Shown: positions 8,624 to 15,616, counted from the first letter of the stretch. The stretch is DNA of 36,383 nt from Candidatus Sabulitectum sp. (GCA_029940175.1 JAOZRM010000004.1:1-36383); one strand, 5' to 3'. Numbers and translations are program-made. Notes: generated from the sequence alone by a model not told the origin.

Positions 8624-9274
8624 ATGCTACGTACACGCACAAATGGAATGGGAATGGAGATCGGTCTTCTTGTGGGTCTCCTGTTTGTTAACATTCTTTT
8701 TCAGTTTATCCCCGGTACAGAACTTGGAAGACTTTCCACGAGAACCATGGATGATGTTATGGAGGCTGTGGATGCCTATCTTCCCTACGATTCTTCTGTG
8801 GAAGATAAGCAGGATGAAGTGATCGAGGAGAACATTGCCATTGAAGAGCAGCTTCAGGAGGTTATTGAGCAGGTGACTCCGGATGTGACTATTTCGCTCA
8901 GTACGGATACAGTGGGATTGAGTACAGTGGAGACCATTGAAAATTTTTCAGGTGGTGGCACTGGAAACAACGAAATTGGTCCTCCGGGCTTTATGCCTGC
9001 GGAAGTTTTCCCCAACTGTACTTTCATGCCCCCACCGGACTATCCGGAGATAGCCCGACTTGCGGGAGTGGAGGGTGTAGTAACTCTCTGGGTCTACATC
9101 GACAGCGATGGCATGGTTCAGGACATACAACTGATGAATCCAAGTGGTGCTTCAGCTCTGGATAATGCAGCCCTGGCAGCTGCTATAAATACCCGCTGGA
9201 CCAGCGCACGGAACAATGGATTGGCAGTGGGAGTCTGGACCACTTTGACCTACAACTTTTCCCTTTCCGACTGA
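8624..9274 (+). CDS. TonB-like energy-transducer protein (single TM anchor, C-terminal TonB domain)
   Basis: The 216-residue protein has one N-terminal membrane helix (about 13-31, GLLVGLLFVNILFQF). An acidic linker follows (about 50-85, rich in Glu and Gln rather than Pro/Lys). The C-terminal TonB-family domain starts near residue 133: PPPDYPEIARLAGVEG, VTLWVYIDSDGMVQD and ALDNAALAA. TonB transmits proton-motive energy from ExbB-ExbD to outer-membrane receptors, so the cell is presumably diderm. No exbB, exbD or receptor gene is nearby, and the lack of the usual Pro-rich periplasm-spanning linker makes it a divergent family member. Its ribosome-binding site is inside the hairpin at 8578-8619. 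A GC-rich hairpin follows the stop. Confidence 0.82.
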   Translation: MLRTRTNGMGMEIGLLVGLLFVNILFQFIPGTELGRLSTRTMDDVMEAVDAYLPYDSSVEDKQDEVIEENIAIEEQLQEVIEQVTPDVTISLSTDTVGLSTVETIENFSGGGTGNNEIGPPGFMPAEVFPNCTFMPPPDYPEIARLAGVEGVVTLWVYIDSDGMVQDIQLMNPSGASALDNAALAAAINTRWTSARNNGLAVGVWTTLTYNFSLSD

Positions 9275-9281
9275 CTTTACT

Positions 9282-9302
9282 GGCCCTCCTTCCCGGAGGG
9301 CC
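9282..9302 (+). terminator. Terminator-like hairpin after the TonB-like gene
   Basis: GGCCCTCC (9282-9289) pairs perfectly with GGAGGGCC (9295-9302) around a 5-nt loop, 8 bases after the stop codon. The following ATATCCTTC is only mildly T-rich, so termination may be partial. Confidence 0.6.
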
Positions 9303-9321
9303 ATATCCTTCACACACATCA

Positions 9322-9350
9322 TTTAGCATTATATTTTCCACGGTCATAAT
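9322..9350 (+). promoter_or_regulatory. Candidate promoter for the GAF kinase-like gene
   Basis: A -10-like CATAAT at 9345-9350 is preceded, after a 17-bp spacer, by a weak -35 TTTAGC at 9322-9327. It sits between a terminator-like hairpin and the gene starting at 9401. The -35 matches consensus at only three positions. Confidence 0.35.
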
Positions 9351-9400
9351 GCAGAAATACATGATTTTTTCGATATTGCTTTATCTGGAAGGGAGTACAG

Positions 9401-10675
9401 ATGGATTCCAGCGAGGAAATGAAACCCACCTTAGACCGTCTTCAGGAGATGATCGCCAAGGGATCATTGTTTGAACTCTATGACCAGATGCTTGGTGAAG
9501 TGGATGTAGCTAAAGTCCTGGACAAGACTACCGCTGCTGTAAAACACATCTTCGAGTCGGAGCGGGCCACGATATTCCGAGTTATCCAGGAAACCCAGGA
9601 ATTGGAATCAATTGCCTACCTCGGTAATGTTGCCCGAATCATCAGAGTACCAATAAACAATGACTCGCTTGCCGGGTACAGCGCTTTGAGTAAATCAACT
9701 TTTGTGCTGCCTGATGCGTATGGAGACCTCTCGGTCATCAATGACTCTCTTCATTTTGACCGATCATGGGATGAAATGAACAATTTCAGAACCAGAGACG
9801 TAATGTGTTCACCTGTTTTGTTCAAGGGCAAGTTACTGGGTGTTGTGCAGGTGATCAACAGTAAGAATAATCCGTTCTGTGAGACTGACCTGCCTGTTCT
9901 GGACAGTGTATGCAGGTTTGTGGCTTATTCTCTTCACCACACTCGACTGTATGATGAACTTGCAACGCTGAAGTGCCTTGAAAAGGAAAAAGCGGAATTT
10001 ATGCGTATCATCGTAGAGGAACTCCGTGCACCGGTTGCCACTTCAAAAACTCTTGTTCGTGAACTGCAGTTCACAAACATAGAGAATGCAGCTCTGCTTG
10101 CGGTACTCAGCAGAGTGGAGAGCCGTATGGATCAGCTACTGGACCTGGCCGAGGACATCCTTCAGTTATCACAGGTAAAGGGCGGAAGACCGCTGAGCGA
10201 AATAGTAGTGTGCGATCTGAAAAGCTATACTCAAGTCATCTTTGACAAGTATCTGGAGTTAGGAGAAAACAAAGGTCTGTCTTTGTCTCTGGAGCTGCCG
10301 GATTCACCCGTGAGTGTTCGTATGGATAAGCAGGGATACAACCTGATTCTGTCAAATCTTCTTTCCAATGCAGTAAAGTATACAGAAGCCGGGTCGGTGA
10401 GAGTAAAATTGCAGCTGGCAGACCCATGGGCTGTTCTCAGTGTTGAAGACACGGGAATCGGAATACCTGCAGAAGAGATCCCCAGGTTGTTCAAAGAGTT
10501 TTTCAGAGCTTCCAATGCCAGGCTGAGTGCGGTAAAAGGCACGGGAGTTGGTCTCACCAGTGTGAAAGATCTTGTGGAGAGGTTTCAAGGGGAGATAGAG
10601 CTGGACAGTGTGAAGAACGAAGGATCCAGGTTTACCGTACGGTTGCCACTTTACAAGCACGCAAAATTGTCATAA
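9401..10675 (+). CDS. GAF-domain histidine-kinase-like protein lacking the phosphoacceptor histidine
   Basis: The 424-residue soluble protein has a GAF domain (about 35-185), a coiled segment, a HisKA-like region and a GHKL ATPase domain. The ATPase has an N box LLSNAVKYT, a G1 box DTGIGIP and a G2 box GTGVGL, all intact. In the H-box the expected SHELRTP reads VEELRAP, so Glu206 stands where the phosphorylated His should be. The base sequence is unambiguous (gta gag gaa ctc cgt). With an intact ATP site but no His, it may be a pseudokinase, an allosteric partner of another kinase, or may phosphorylate another protein. No response regulator is adjacent. ATG at 9401 follows GGAAGGGAG. The stop runs into a bidirectional terminator. 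Confidence 0.9.
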   Translation: MDSSEEMKPTLDRLQEMIAKGSLFELYDQMLGEVDVAKVLDKTTAAVKHIFESERATIFRVIQETQELESIAYLGNVARIIRVPINNDSLAGYSALSKSTFVLPDAYGDLSVINDSLHFDRSWDEMNNFRTRDVMCSPVLFKGKLLGVVQVINSKNNPFCETDLPVLDSVCRFVAYSLHHTRLYDELATLKCLEKEKAEFMRIIVEELRAPVATSKTLVRELQFTNIENAALLAVLSRVESRMDQLLDLAEDILQLSQVKGGRPLSEIVVCDLKSYTQVIFDKYLELGENKGLSLSLELPDSPVSVRMDKQGYNLILSNLLSNAVKYTEAGSVRVKLQLADPWAVLSVEDTGIGIPAEEIPRLFKEFFRASNARLSAVKGTGVGLTSVKDLVERFQGEIELDSVKNEGSRFTVRLPLYKHAKLS

Positions 10676-10709
10676 AAAAAAGCCCTCTCCACTGGAAAGG
10701 ACTTTTTTC
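10675..10709. terminator. Bidirectional terminator between convergent genes
   Basis: An A-run plus G (10676-10682) pairs with C plus T6 (10702-10708). Inner pairs are CCT/AGG (10684-10686 with 10698-10700) and TCC/GGA (10688-10690 with 10694-10696), with two mismatches. A-tract and T-tract flank the stem, so it can end both the + strand kinase-like gene and - strand rpsT. Confidence 0.75.
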
Positions 10710-10724
10710 TATTTTATTTTGAAA

Positions 10725-10958
10725 CTACAGCACTCTGCTTTTAAGGCGTCTGGCCTTGTTCGGGTGCATGAGTCTGGTCCTCCCGGCTCTATCGATAAGA
10801 CTTTGAGCCAGCTTCACTGCCTCTTTTCGATCTTCCGGAGTCTCAGCTGCATTAACCTTTTTAATCGCTGTACGAAGCCTTTTGAGCTTTCTGTGGTTTC
10901 TCTCATTTTTCTCTGCATCTGTTCTCAGACGCTTGAGTGATTGCTTGCTCCTTGCCAA
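10725..10958 (-). CDS. rpsT: Small ribosomal subunit protein S20
   Basis: The 77-residue, very basic protein ends with the family-typical MHPNKARRLKSR tail and contains KRLRTAIKKV in the central helix, matching S20, which binds 16S rRNA in the 30S body. The right start is TTG at 10958: AAAGGAG lies 7 bases upstream and translation then begins MARSKQSLKRLR. A longer frame reaching 11066 would add residues unlike S20 and would run through the promoter. The length is slightly below the usual 85-90. The gene is monocistronic on the - strand, convergent with the kinase-like gene and divergent from the carboxypeptidase gene. Confidence 0.92.
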   Translation of the reverse strand: MARSKQSLKRLRTDAEKNERNHRKLKRLRTAIKKVNAAETPEDRKEAVKLAQSLIDRAGRTRLMHPNKARRLKSRVL

Positions 10959-10983
10959 GAGCGCTCTCCTTTCGCAGAATAGA

Positions 10984-11018
10984 CGGCACGAGCCGAACTT
11001 TTTTAACCCGTCAGGGTT
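10984..11018 (-). promoter_or_regulatory. Structured rpsT leader with two small hairpins
   Basis: In the - strand leader, AACCC/GGGTT (11018-11014 and 11009-11005) form one stem with a 4-nt loop. Six A residues follow, then CGGC/GCCG (10995-10992 and 10987-10984) form a second stem, before the ribosome-binding site. S20 translation is autoregulated in E. coli; whether this leader has a similar role is unknown. Confidence 0.35.
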
Positions 11019-11037
11019 GTACACCTTATGACGGGCG

Positions 11038-11066
11038 AATTTAAAGGATTCCCGCGCAGTTGTCAA
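11038..11066 (-). promoter_or_regulatory. rpsT promoter
   Basis: On the - strand a perfect -35 TTGACA (11066-11061) is followed after exactly 17 bp by -10 TAAATT (11043-11038). The predicted leader is about 70 nt. The same hexamers and spacing occur before tRNA-Met at 35575-35603. Confidence 0.75.
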
Positions 11067-11086
11067 CTATAGATGAGAGGAACGTA

Positions 11087-12514
11087 ATGCGTAAAAGTAT
11101 TGTTGTAGCACTTCTTCTGGTGCTTCCCATGGTTATGAGTGCCGACAGACTGATCCGGATACCAATGCAGACAGATGCAGATTTCACCCTTGTAAGAGAT
11201 ATGGGTTATGAAATTGCCTCTGGAAGCAGAGTCGATGGTTTTGTTGATATTCTGGTGAATCAGAGATTTGTTGAAGAGACCATGCGTGAGTATCCCGGGG
11301 CAAGACTGCTTCCCCTCGAGTGGTCGGAGCTTGTTCCCACGGATAGCAGAAATGAAATGGGCTATTACTACGGCCCCAACGAGAACGCTCTTTTTTGGGC
11401 AGAGCTGGCAGAGAACAATGACATGGTGGATACACCCACCTCCTACGGAACTTCCTACGAGGGAAGGGATCTTAACTTTGTTCGCATAACAAAAGCAGGA
11501 CCCGATGCTCCTGCAATTCTTTTTACAGCACTTACCCATGCCCGTGAACCGGGCAGCAATTCGGTTATTATCGACTGGGCCCAGTGGCTCACCACTGAGT
11601 ACGGTAATGACACTATGGCAACATTCATTCTGGACAATGCCCAGATCTACATTATTCCCATAGTTAACCCTGATGGCTATGTGTACAATGTGCCAGACCC
11701 GCAGGGAAGAGATCAGCGAAAGAACATGAACTGGACTCTGGGTAACGGAGTAGACCTGAATCGCAACTACAGTTACATGTGGGGATACGATGAGAGTGGT
11801 TCAAGCTCAAGTCCTTCAGCTGCAACTTACAGGGGTACCGCAGCTCTTAGTGAGCCTGAAACACTTGCAGAGACCCAGTGGATTGATTCAATAGAGCCTC
11901 TTGGCGGGTTTCACTACCACACCTGGGGTGGTTACCTGATTTATCCTTACGGGTTCAACAATTCACCAACACCGCACCAGAGTACCTTCCAGAGCTGGGC
12001 TGCCCAGATGACTGCACAGAATGGTTACGAATATGGCAGGTGCGGAGAAGTTCTTTACGATGTAAATGGCGACGCCGTTGACTGGTCTTACGGTGCCAGT
12101 ACCCATGATCCCATGCTTTTCTTCACTCCTGAGGTGGATGACAACGGTTTCTGGGGTAGTCAGAACGACACTAGTCTTATCGTGAACAATAATCTTGAAT
12201 GCAGATACATGAACAAGATTCTCTGCATGAACCTTTTAAGCATGACCGGTGTCGAAGAGGGAACCTATGCGCAGTGTGAAGGTTCTGTGATGGAACTCAC
12301 ACTTGGCTCAAACCCGGTAAGTGCGGTTCTCAGTTACACTGTTACCGGTGCTGTTCCAGCTTCCATGTCTGTTCTTGATGTTGCCGGCAGAGTTGTTGCA
12401 ACTCCTGAAGGTGGAAACTGGGTTGTCCCCGGGGATATGCAGAACGGTATCTACTTCATCCTTGCGGAAAACGGAAACGAATCTGTTTCGCAGCGATTTA
12501 CAATTTTGAGATAA
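11087..12514 (+). CDS. Secreted M14 zinc carboxypeptidase with C-terminal sorting-type domain
   Basis: The 475-residue protein begins with a signal peptide (MRKSIVVALLLVLPMVMSA, cleavage near 19). The M14 motifs follow: THAREPGS (zinc ligands His151, Glu154), VNPDGY (193-198), DLNRNY (Asn225, Arg226 for substrate), FHYHTWGGYLIYPYG (third zinc ligand His278) and FTPEVDDNGFW (catalytic Glu349). The last 70 residues (NPVSAVLSYTV, VLDVAGRVV, NGIYFILA, FTILR) look like a type IX secretion/FlgD-like C-terminal domain. It should digest peptides at or outside the cell surface. The start is the ATG at 11087 after GAGAGGAA; an upstream TTG at 11060 would bury the signal peptide. No T9SS machinery is in the window. 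Confidence 0.92.
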   Translation: MRKSIVVALLLVLPMVMSADRLIRIPMQTDADFTLVRDMGYEIASGSRVDGFVDILVNQRFVEETMREYPGARLLPLEWSELVPTDSRNEMGYYYGPNENALFWAELAENNDMVDTPTSYGTSYEGRDLNFVRITKAGPDAPAILFTALTHAREPGSNSVIIDWAQWLTTEYGNDTMATFILDNAQIYIIPIVNPDGYVYNVPDPQGRDQRKNMNWTLGNGVDLNRNYSYMWGYDESGSSSSPSAATYRGTAALSEPETLAETQWIDSIEPLGGFHYHTWGGYLIYPYGFNNSPTPHQSTFQSWAAQMTAQNGYEYGRCGEVLYDVNGDAVDWSYGASTHDPMLFFTPEVDDNGFWGSQNDTSLIVNNNLECRYMNKILCMNLLSMTGVEEGTYAQCEGSVMELTLGSNPVSAVLSYTVTGAVPASMSVLDVAGRVVATPEGGNWVVPGDMQNGIYFILAENGNESVSQRFTILR

Positions 12515-12529
12515 AGGTAAGAGAATAAA

Positions 12530-13291
12530 GTGCTGGATTTTTACCAGAAACTGAACATTAAGAGAAGTGCCACTCAGGATGACATTGAGACTGCCTATGC
12601 AAAGATGGCTCTCAAACACCATCCTGATGTGGCTGGTGATTCTCCCAAGGTTCAGGAGCGATTTGCAAAGATCAATGAAGCATATTCTGTACTGAGCAAG
12701 CCTCACAAAAGACAGGAGTATGACGACAAACTGAGTACTCCCGAGGTTTTTTATCAGGAGGAAGTGATTTCGTCTGACGAAGGTCGAGCCACCGAGGAAT
12801 CTGTTTCTTCATCCACAGCTTCGGTTGTTTCTCCTGAAACCAGTCAGCCCGAGAAGAAGGAAAAGGCTTCTTCCGGGCTCATGAGCAGGAAAAAACTTGA
12901 AAGAATCAAACTGGAGTCCAAAAGACTCATCGCCAAGGGCGATTTCTGGAGAGCAAATGCTTTGATGAGGAAGGCTGTTATTGCCTATCCCCGTGATATT
13001 GATTTGCGGAAACTTCTTTCAAAAGCTGCTGCTGGAAGAGGAAGGCTCCGTGAGGCTGTAGAGGAGTTAAAAAAGGCTAGCGAAGTAGAGTACTTCAATC
13101 CGGAGATACACTGTTTAATAGGGGACATGTATCTACAGGGTAATCAGATAGACAGAGCAGCCAGTTCTTTTACAGATGCTCTGTCCTGGCAGGAGGATTA
13201 CAAACCCGCACTGCAGGGCCTTGAAAAGATCAGAGCGATGAAGAAATCCAACCTTCCCTGGTGGAAGAAACTGTTGAGGATGGGAAAATGA
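12530..13291 (+). CDS. J-domain protein with C-terminal TPR repeats
   Basis: The 253-residue protein has an N-terminal J domain (about 3-65) with the HPD motif intact (31-33) and the AKINEAYSVLSKPHKRQEYD helix that ends it. A Ser/Glu-rich linker follows (about 75-115), then tetratricopeptide-like helices (about 130-235). It lacks the Gly/Phe region and zinc fingers of true DnaJ, so it is a specialised co-chaperone that would recruit DnaK to a TPR-bound partner. A short basic tail ([10 protein letters not shown]) ends the protein. The start is GTG at 12530; AAAGGTAAGAG precedes it at a rather long distance. The stop overlaps the next ATG by four bases (ATGA). Confidence 0.88.
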   Translation: MLDFYQKLNIKRSATQDDIETAYAKMALKHHPDVAGDSPKVQERFAKINEAYSVLSKPHKRQEYDDKLSTPEVFYQEEVISSDEGRATEESVSSSTASVVSPETSQPEKKEKASSGLMSRKKLERIKLESKRLIAKGDFWRANALMRKAVIAYPRDIDLRKLLSKAAAGRGRLREAVEELKKASEVEYFNPEIHCLIGDMYLQGNQIDRAASSFTDALSWQEDYKPALQGLEKIRAMKKSNLPWWKKLLRMGK

Positions 13292-13665
13292 AAGAGGCAA
13301 GTGGTCGACTCTACTATTCCATCGGTGAAGTGAGCGAAATGCTGGGTATCAAATCGCATACTCTTCACTACTGGGAAAGTGCGTTTCCCACCCTGAAGCC
13401 ACACAAGAATCAGGCTGGAAACAGGTGTTACAGACCCGGTGATCTTGATGTTCTAAAACTGATCGACAAACTGCTCAACGGTGAGGGCTACTCTATTGAA
13501 GGTGCTCGCAAGCAGCTTGAACTGCTCAAGAAGAAGGAAGGCCAGTTGTCTTTGAACTTGAAGGTAAACGATCAGTCAGTTGAATTGCTTGATGATATCT
13601 GTACTGAACTGGAAGCCATTATTCGGGATTTATCCCGACAGCCTCGTACCGAACTTGACGGTTGA
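13288..13665 (+). CDS. MerR-family transcriptional regulator
   Basis: The 125-residue protein has the MerR winged helix at its N-terminus: [22 protein letters not shown] and the wing [19 protein letters not shown], then a helix with [11 protein letters not shown]. The short C-terminal coiled coil carries no ligand-binding domain and no Cys-rich metal site. The wing sequence resembles the MerR proteins found next to ihfA and a tRNA-Pro in Pseudomonas, and here too tRNA-Pro follows directly. HspR is the alternative because a J-domain gene precedes, but the HspR C-terminus is not evident. The start is ATG 13288 (ATGA overlap, with GAGGATGGG upstream) rather than a frame opening earlier at 13261. 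Confidence 0.9.
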   Translation: MKEASGRLYYSIGEVSEMLGIKSHTLHYWESAFPTLKPHKNQAGNRCYRPGDLDVLKLIDKLLNGEGYSIEGARKQLELLKKKEGQLSLNLKVNDQSVELLDDICTELEAIIRDLSRQPRTELDG

Positions 13666-13683
13666 TTATGCGTTGAATAGAAT
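13655..13683 (+). promoter_or_regulatory. tRNA-Pro(GGG) promoter
   Basis: -35 TTGACG at 13655-13660, a 17-bp spacer, and -10 TAGAAT at 13678-13683, 12 bp before the tRNA. The -35 lies within the last codons of the MerR gene. Confidence 0.7.
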
Positions 13684-13695
13684 TGTGCTTCCAAT

Positions 13696-13772
13696 CGGGG
13701 CGTGGCGCAGCCCGGTAGCGCACTTGAATGGGGTTCAAGTGGTCGCTGGTTCGAATCCAGTCGCCCCGACCA
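13696..13772 (+). tRNA. tRNA-Pro(GGG)
   Basis: A complete 77-nt cloverleaf with encoded CCA. The acceptor CGGGGCG pairs with CGCCCCG and the anticodon stem CTTGA pairs with TCAAG around the loop ATGGGGT, giving anticodon GGG. The T arm contains GGTTCGAATCC. The D arm GGCGCAGCCCGGTAGCGC is typical for bacterial tRNA-Pro. Confidence 0.97.
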
Positions 13773-13783
13773 CGCAGCAGCAG

Positions 13784-13807
13784 GAAAGGAACCCTCGGGT
13801 TCCTTTC
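13784..13807 (+). terminator. Intrinsic terminator after tRNA-Pro(GGG)
   Basis: An 11-bp perfect inverted repeat, GAAAGGAACCC (13784-13794) with GGGTTCCTTTC (13797-13807), followed by TTC. It separates the tRNA from the pcm-like gene. Confidence 0.7.
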
Positions 13808-13827
13808 TTCATATCCAGGGAGATTGT

Positions 13828-14463
13828 TTGATTTCAAAGGCCGCAGGGATGACGGTATGGCTCAGTAAGCTCTTTCCCGATCAGAGCTCCAGGGTTCTGG
13901 ATGCTATGTCAGAGGTTCAAAGAGATGTTTTCGTTGATCCAGGTTGGAAACGGATGGCCTATACAGACAGCAGCCTGCCCATCGGACATGGGCAGACCAT
14001 CAGTAAACCGGCTACTGTTTTCCGCATGCTCTCAGCCCTTGAACCTGTCTTCGGAGGAAAGCTGCTGGAGATAGGCAGCGGAAGCGGTTACCTCGCATCG
14101 GTGGCTTCAAGACTATTCAGCAGAGTATTCTGTGTTGAGAGGATCCTTGGACTTGTGGAGTCATCAAGGGCGAATCTTCAGAGAACCGGAGCCGGAAGTG
14201 TAGTAGTTCGGTACAGTGATGGAAGTGCAGGATGGGCTGCTCATGCTCCATTTGACGGTATACTTTACAGCGCCGGAGCCCCCGGGTTGCCTGCTTCACT
14301 TGCGGATCAGCTCCGAGAAGGTGGACTTGCCGGTGTACCGGTTGGTCTTAAAACGTCACAGGAATTCATCGTCTGGAAAAAGGTGCACGGAGAGCTTGAG
14401 AAAGTTTCATCTTTCCCGTGTTCCTTCGTTCCGCTTATAGGAAAAGAGGGATGGAATGGGTGA
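13828..14463 (+). CDS. pcm: Protein-L-isoaspartate O-methyltransferase
   Basis: The 211-residue protein uses SAM to methylate isoaspartyl residues and start repair of damaged proteins. Family motifs visible: DSSLPIGHGQTISKP (47-61), SAM-binding LLEIGSGSGYLA (79-90), VERILGLVESSRANL and FDGILYSAGAP. The length fits the family. The start is taken as TTG 13828, 5 nt after AGGGAG; a longer frame would run through the tRNA-Pro gene and is rejected. It overlaps the next gene by 8 bp. Confidence 0.9.
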   Translation: MISKAAGMTVWLSKLFPDQSSRVLDAMSEVQRDVFVDPGWKRMAYTDSSLPIGHGQTISKPATVFRMLSALEPVFGGKLLEIGSGSGYLASVASRLFSRVFCVERILGLVESSRANLQRTGAGSVVVRYSDGSAGWAAHAPFDGILYSAGAPGLPASLADQLREGGLAGVPVGLKTSQEFIVWKKVHGELEKVSSFPCSFVPLIGKEGWNG

Positions 14464-14980
14464 GCACATTGCCATTGCGCTGATCAACAGCCTGAAGAAT
14501 CTTCCCGGAGAAATTGTTCTCATGCTTTTGTCAGCTCTCCCGGTAACTGAGTTACGAGCTTCTATTCCAGTGGCATTCACTGTTATGGCTGAAAGCTGGA
14601 ACTGGCCATGGTGGAAGGTATACATGCTGGCGGTTGCCGGTAATATGCTGCCTGTACCTTTCATTCTTATGCTTCTTGGTCCGGCTAGTCGCTGGCTTTC
14701 AAAGTGGAAGATCTTTGACAGGTTCTTTATGTGGCTTTTCGAGAGGACCCGCAAGAGGGTTGGGCCGCATATAAAAAAATACGAAGCTCTTGGTCTTACT
14801 CTGTTTGTAGCAATCCCACTTCCGGTAACAGGTGCATGGACAGGCAGCGCGGCGGCTTTTGTTTTTGATATTCCCAGGAAGCAGGCGATTGTATCGATTT
14901 TTCTTGGAGTATTGATCGCAGGAGCTATCATTACCCTGATCATGAAGGGTGTGTTGTCCGGTTTGAGCTTCCTTCTCTGA
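14456..14980 (+). CDS. Small multi-drug export family membrane protein (COG2426)
   Basis: The 174-residue protein has about four membrane helices and the motifs of the COG2426 (Sm_multidrug_ex) family: LPVTELRASIPVA (29-41), GNMLPVPFILML, KKYEALGLTLFVAIPLPVTGAWTGSAAA and the final GAIITLIMKGVL. The family name is historical and transport function is not established. ATG at 14456 follows GAGGG. It overlaps pcm and is probably cotranscribed with it. The tRNA-Pro(CGG) promoter lies just after its stop. Confidence 0.88.
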   Translation: MGEHIAIALINSLKNLPGEIVLMLLSALPVTELRASIPVAFTVMAESWNWPWWKVYMLAVAGNMLPVPFILMLLGPASRWLSKWKIFDRFFMWLFERTRKRVGPHIKKYEALGLTLFVAIPLPVTGAWTGSAAAFVFDIPRKQAIVSIFLGVLIAGAIITLIMKGVLSGLSFLL

Positions 14981-14987
14981 GAAACAG

Positions 14988-15016
14988 TTGCAATAACGTT
15001 GTTGATCTCTTAGATT
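14988..15016 (+). promoter_or_regulatory. tRNA-Pro(CGG) promoter
   Basis: -35 TTGCAA at 14988-14993, a 17-bp spacer, and -10 TAGATT at 15011-15016, 13 bp before the tRNA. Confidence 0.6.
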
Positions 15017-15029
15017 TCATCCGATCGGT

Positions 15030-15106
<77 letters not shown>

Positions 15107-15123
15107 GATTCTGCTTCCATATT

Positions 15124-15151
15124 TTGAAATTCTTTTATTTTTTACTATTTT
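15124..15151 (+). promoter_or_regulatory. Candidate leaderless promoter of the LOG-family gene
   Basis: TTGAAA at 15124-15129, a 16-bp spacer and TATTTT at 15146-15151, with only 6 nt before the ATG at 15158. No Shine-Dalgarno is visible before this ATG, so transcription may start at or next to the start codon. Confidence 0.45.
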
Positions 15152-15157
15152 ACCCGT

Positions 15158-15616
15158 ATGCACAGACTGATTACCGTTATAGGAGGAAATTCCGCTTCTG
15201 ATAAAGATGCGGAATTCGCACATGCTTTAGGTGGGATTCTGGCAGCAGCGGGGTTTTCTGTTGTCTGTGGCGGTGGCGGCGGCGTCATGGAAGCTGCTTG
15301 TATGGGTTGTTCTGAGAACGGTGGTCTTACCGTTGGAATTCTTCCAGGAGAGGAAGCATCAGAAGCCAATCCTTTTGTGAAGGTTGCGCTGCCCACTGGA
15401 ATAGGCACCTCGCGGAACAGGCAGGTTGTTCTTGCGGGAAAGGCTGTTTGTGCAGTAGGAGGAGCCTATGGCACCTTGTCTGAAATTGCTTTTGCACTTC
15501 AGGCGGGGAAGCCGGTGTGCTGTTTTGGTAGCTGGGAGAGTATTCCAGGGGTTAGAAAGGTATCAACACCTAGTGAGGCCATGGAATTCGTACTTGAGAT
15601 GATTGGGGACAACTGA
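15158..15616 (+). CDS. LOG/TIGR00725-family Rossmann protein
   Basis: The 152-residue protein has the glycine-rich start [26 protein letters not shown] (35-50), a TSRNRQVV segment (84-91) and [14 protein letters not shown] (101-114), the PGGxGTxxE-type motif of LOG-family phosphoribohydrolases. Related LOG enzymes release free bases from nucleoside 5'-monophosphates. It is short, as TIGR00725 members are, and its substrate is unknown. The start has no Shine-Dalgarno. It overlaps apt by one base (TGATG), so a nucleobase-salvage connection is plausible: release by one enzyme, phosphoribosylation by the other (inference). Confidence 0.85.
   Translation: MHRLITVIGGNSASDKDAEFAHALGGILAAAGFSVVCGGGGGVMEAACMGCSENGGLTVGILPGEEASEANPFVKVALPTGIGTSRNRQVVLAGKAVCAVGGAYGTLSEIAFALQAGKPVCCFGSWESIPGVRKVSTPSEAMEFVLEMIGDN

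Noticed and set aside
10984-11004. Plus-strand terminator (CGGC/GCCG stem followed by T6) upstream of the M14 peptidase
   Set aside because: The stem is only 4 bp, and no + strand transcript is expected here because the convergent terminator at 10675-10709 precedes it.
10959-11066. Longer N-terminus for the S20 gene, opening at 11066 on the - strand
   Set aside because: The extra residues do not resemble S20, and the region holds the TTGACA-17-TAAATT promoter. The TTG at 10958 has a good ribosome-binding site.
13288-13665. HspR identity for the MerR protein
   Set aside because: The preceding J-domain gene suggested it, but there is no dnaK-grpE context and no recognisable HspR C-terminus. 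The wing resembles the ihfA-linked MerR group instead.
13702-13827. Extended N-terminus for Pcm starting at 13702
   Set aside because: It would translate the tRNA-Pro body. The TTG at 13828 with AGGGAG gives a normal-length Pcm.
13580-13837. Short frames on both strands across 13580-13837
   Set aside because: They run through the tRNA-Pro gene and its terminator; the translations reflect tRNA sequence, not a protein.
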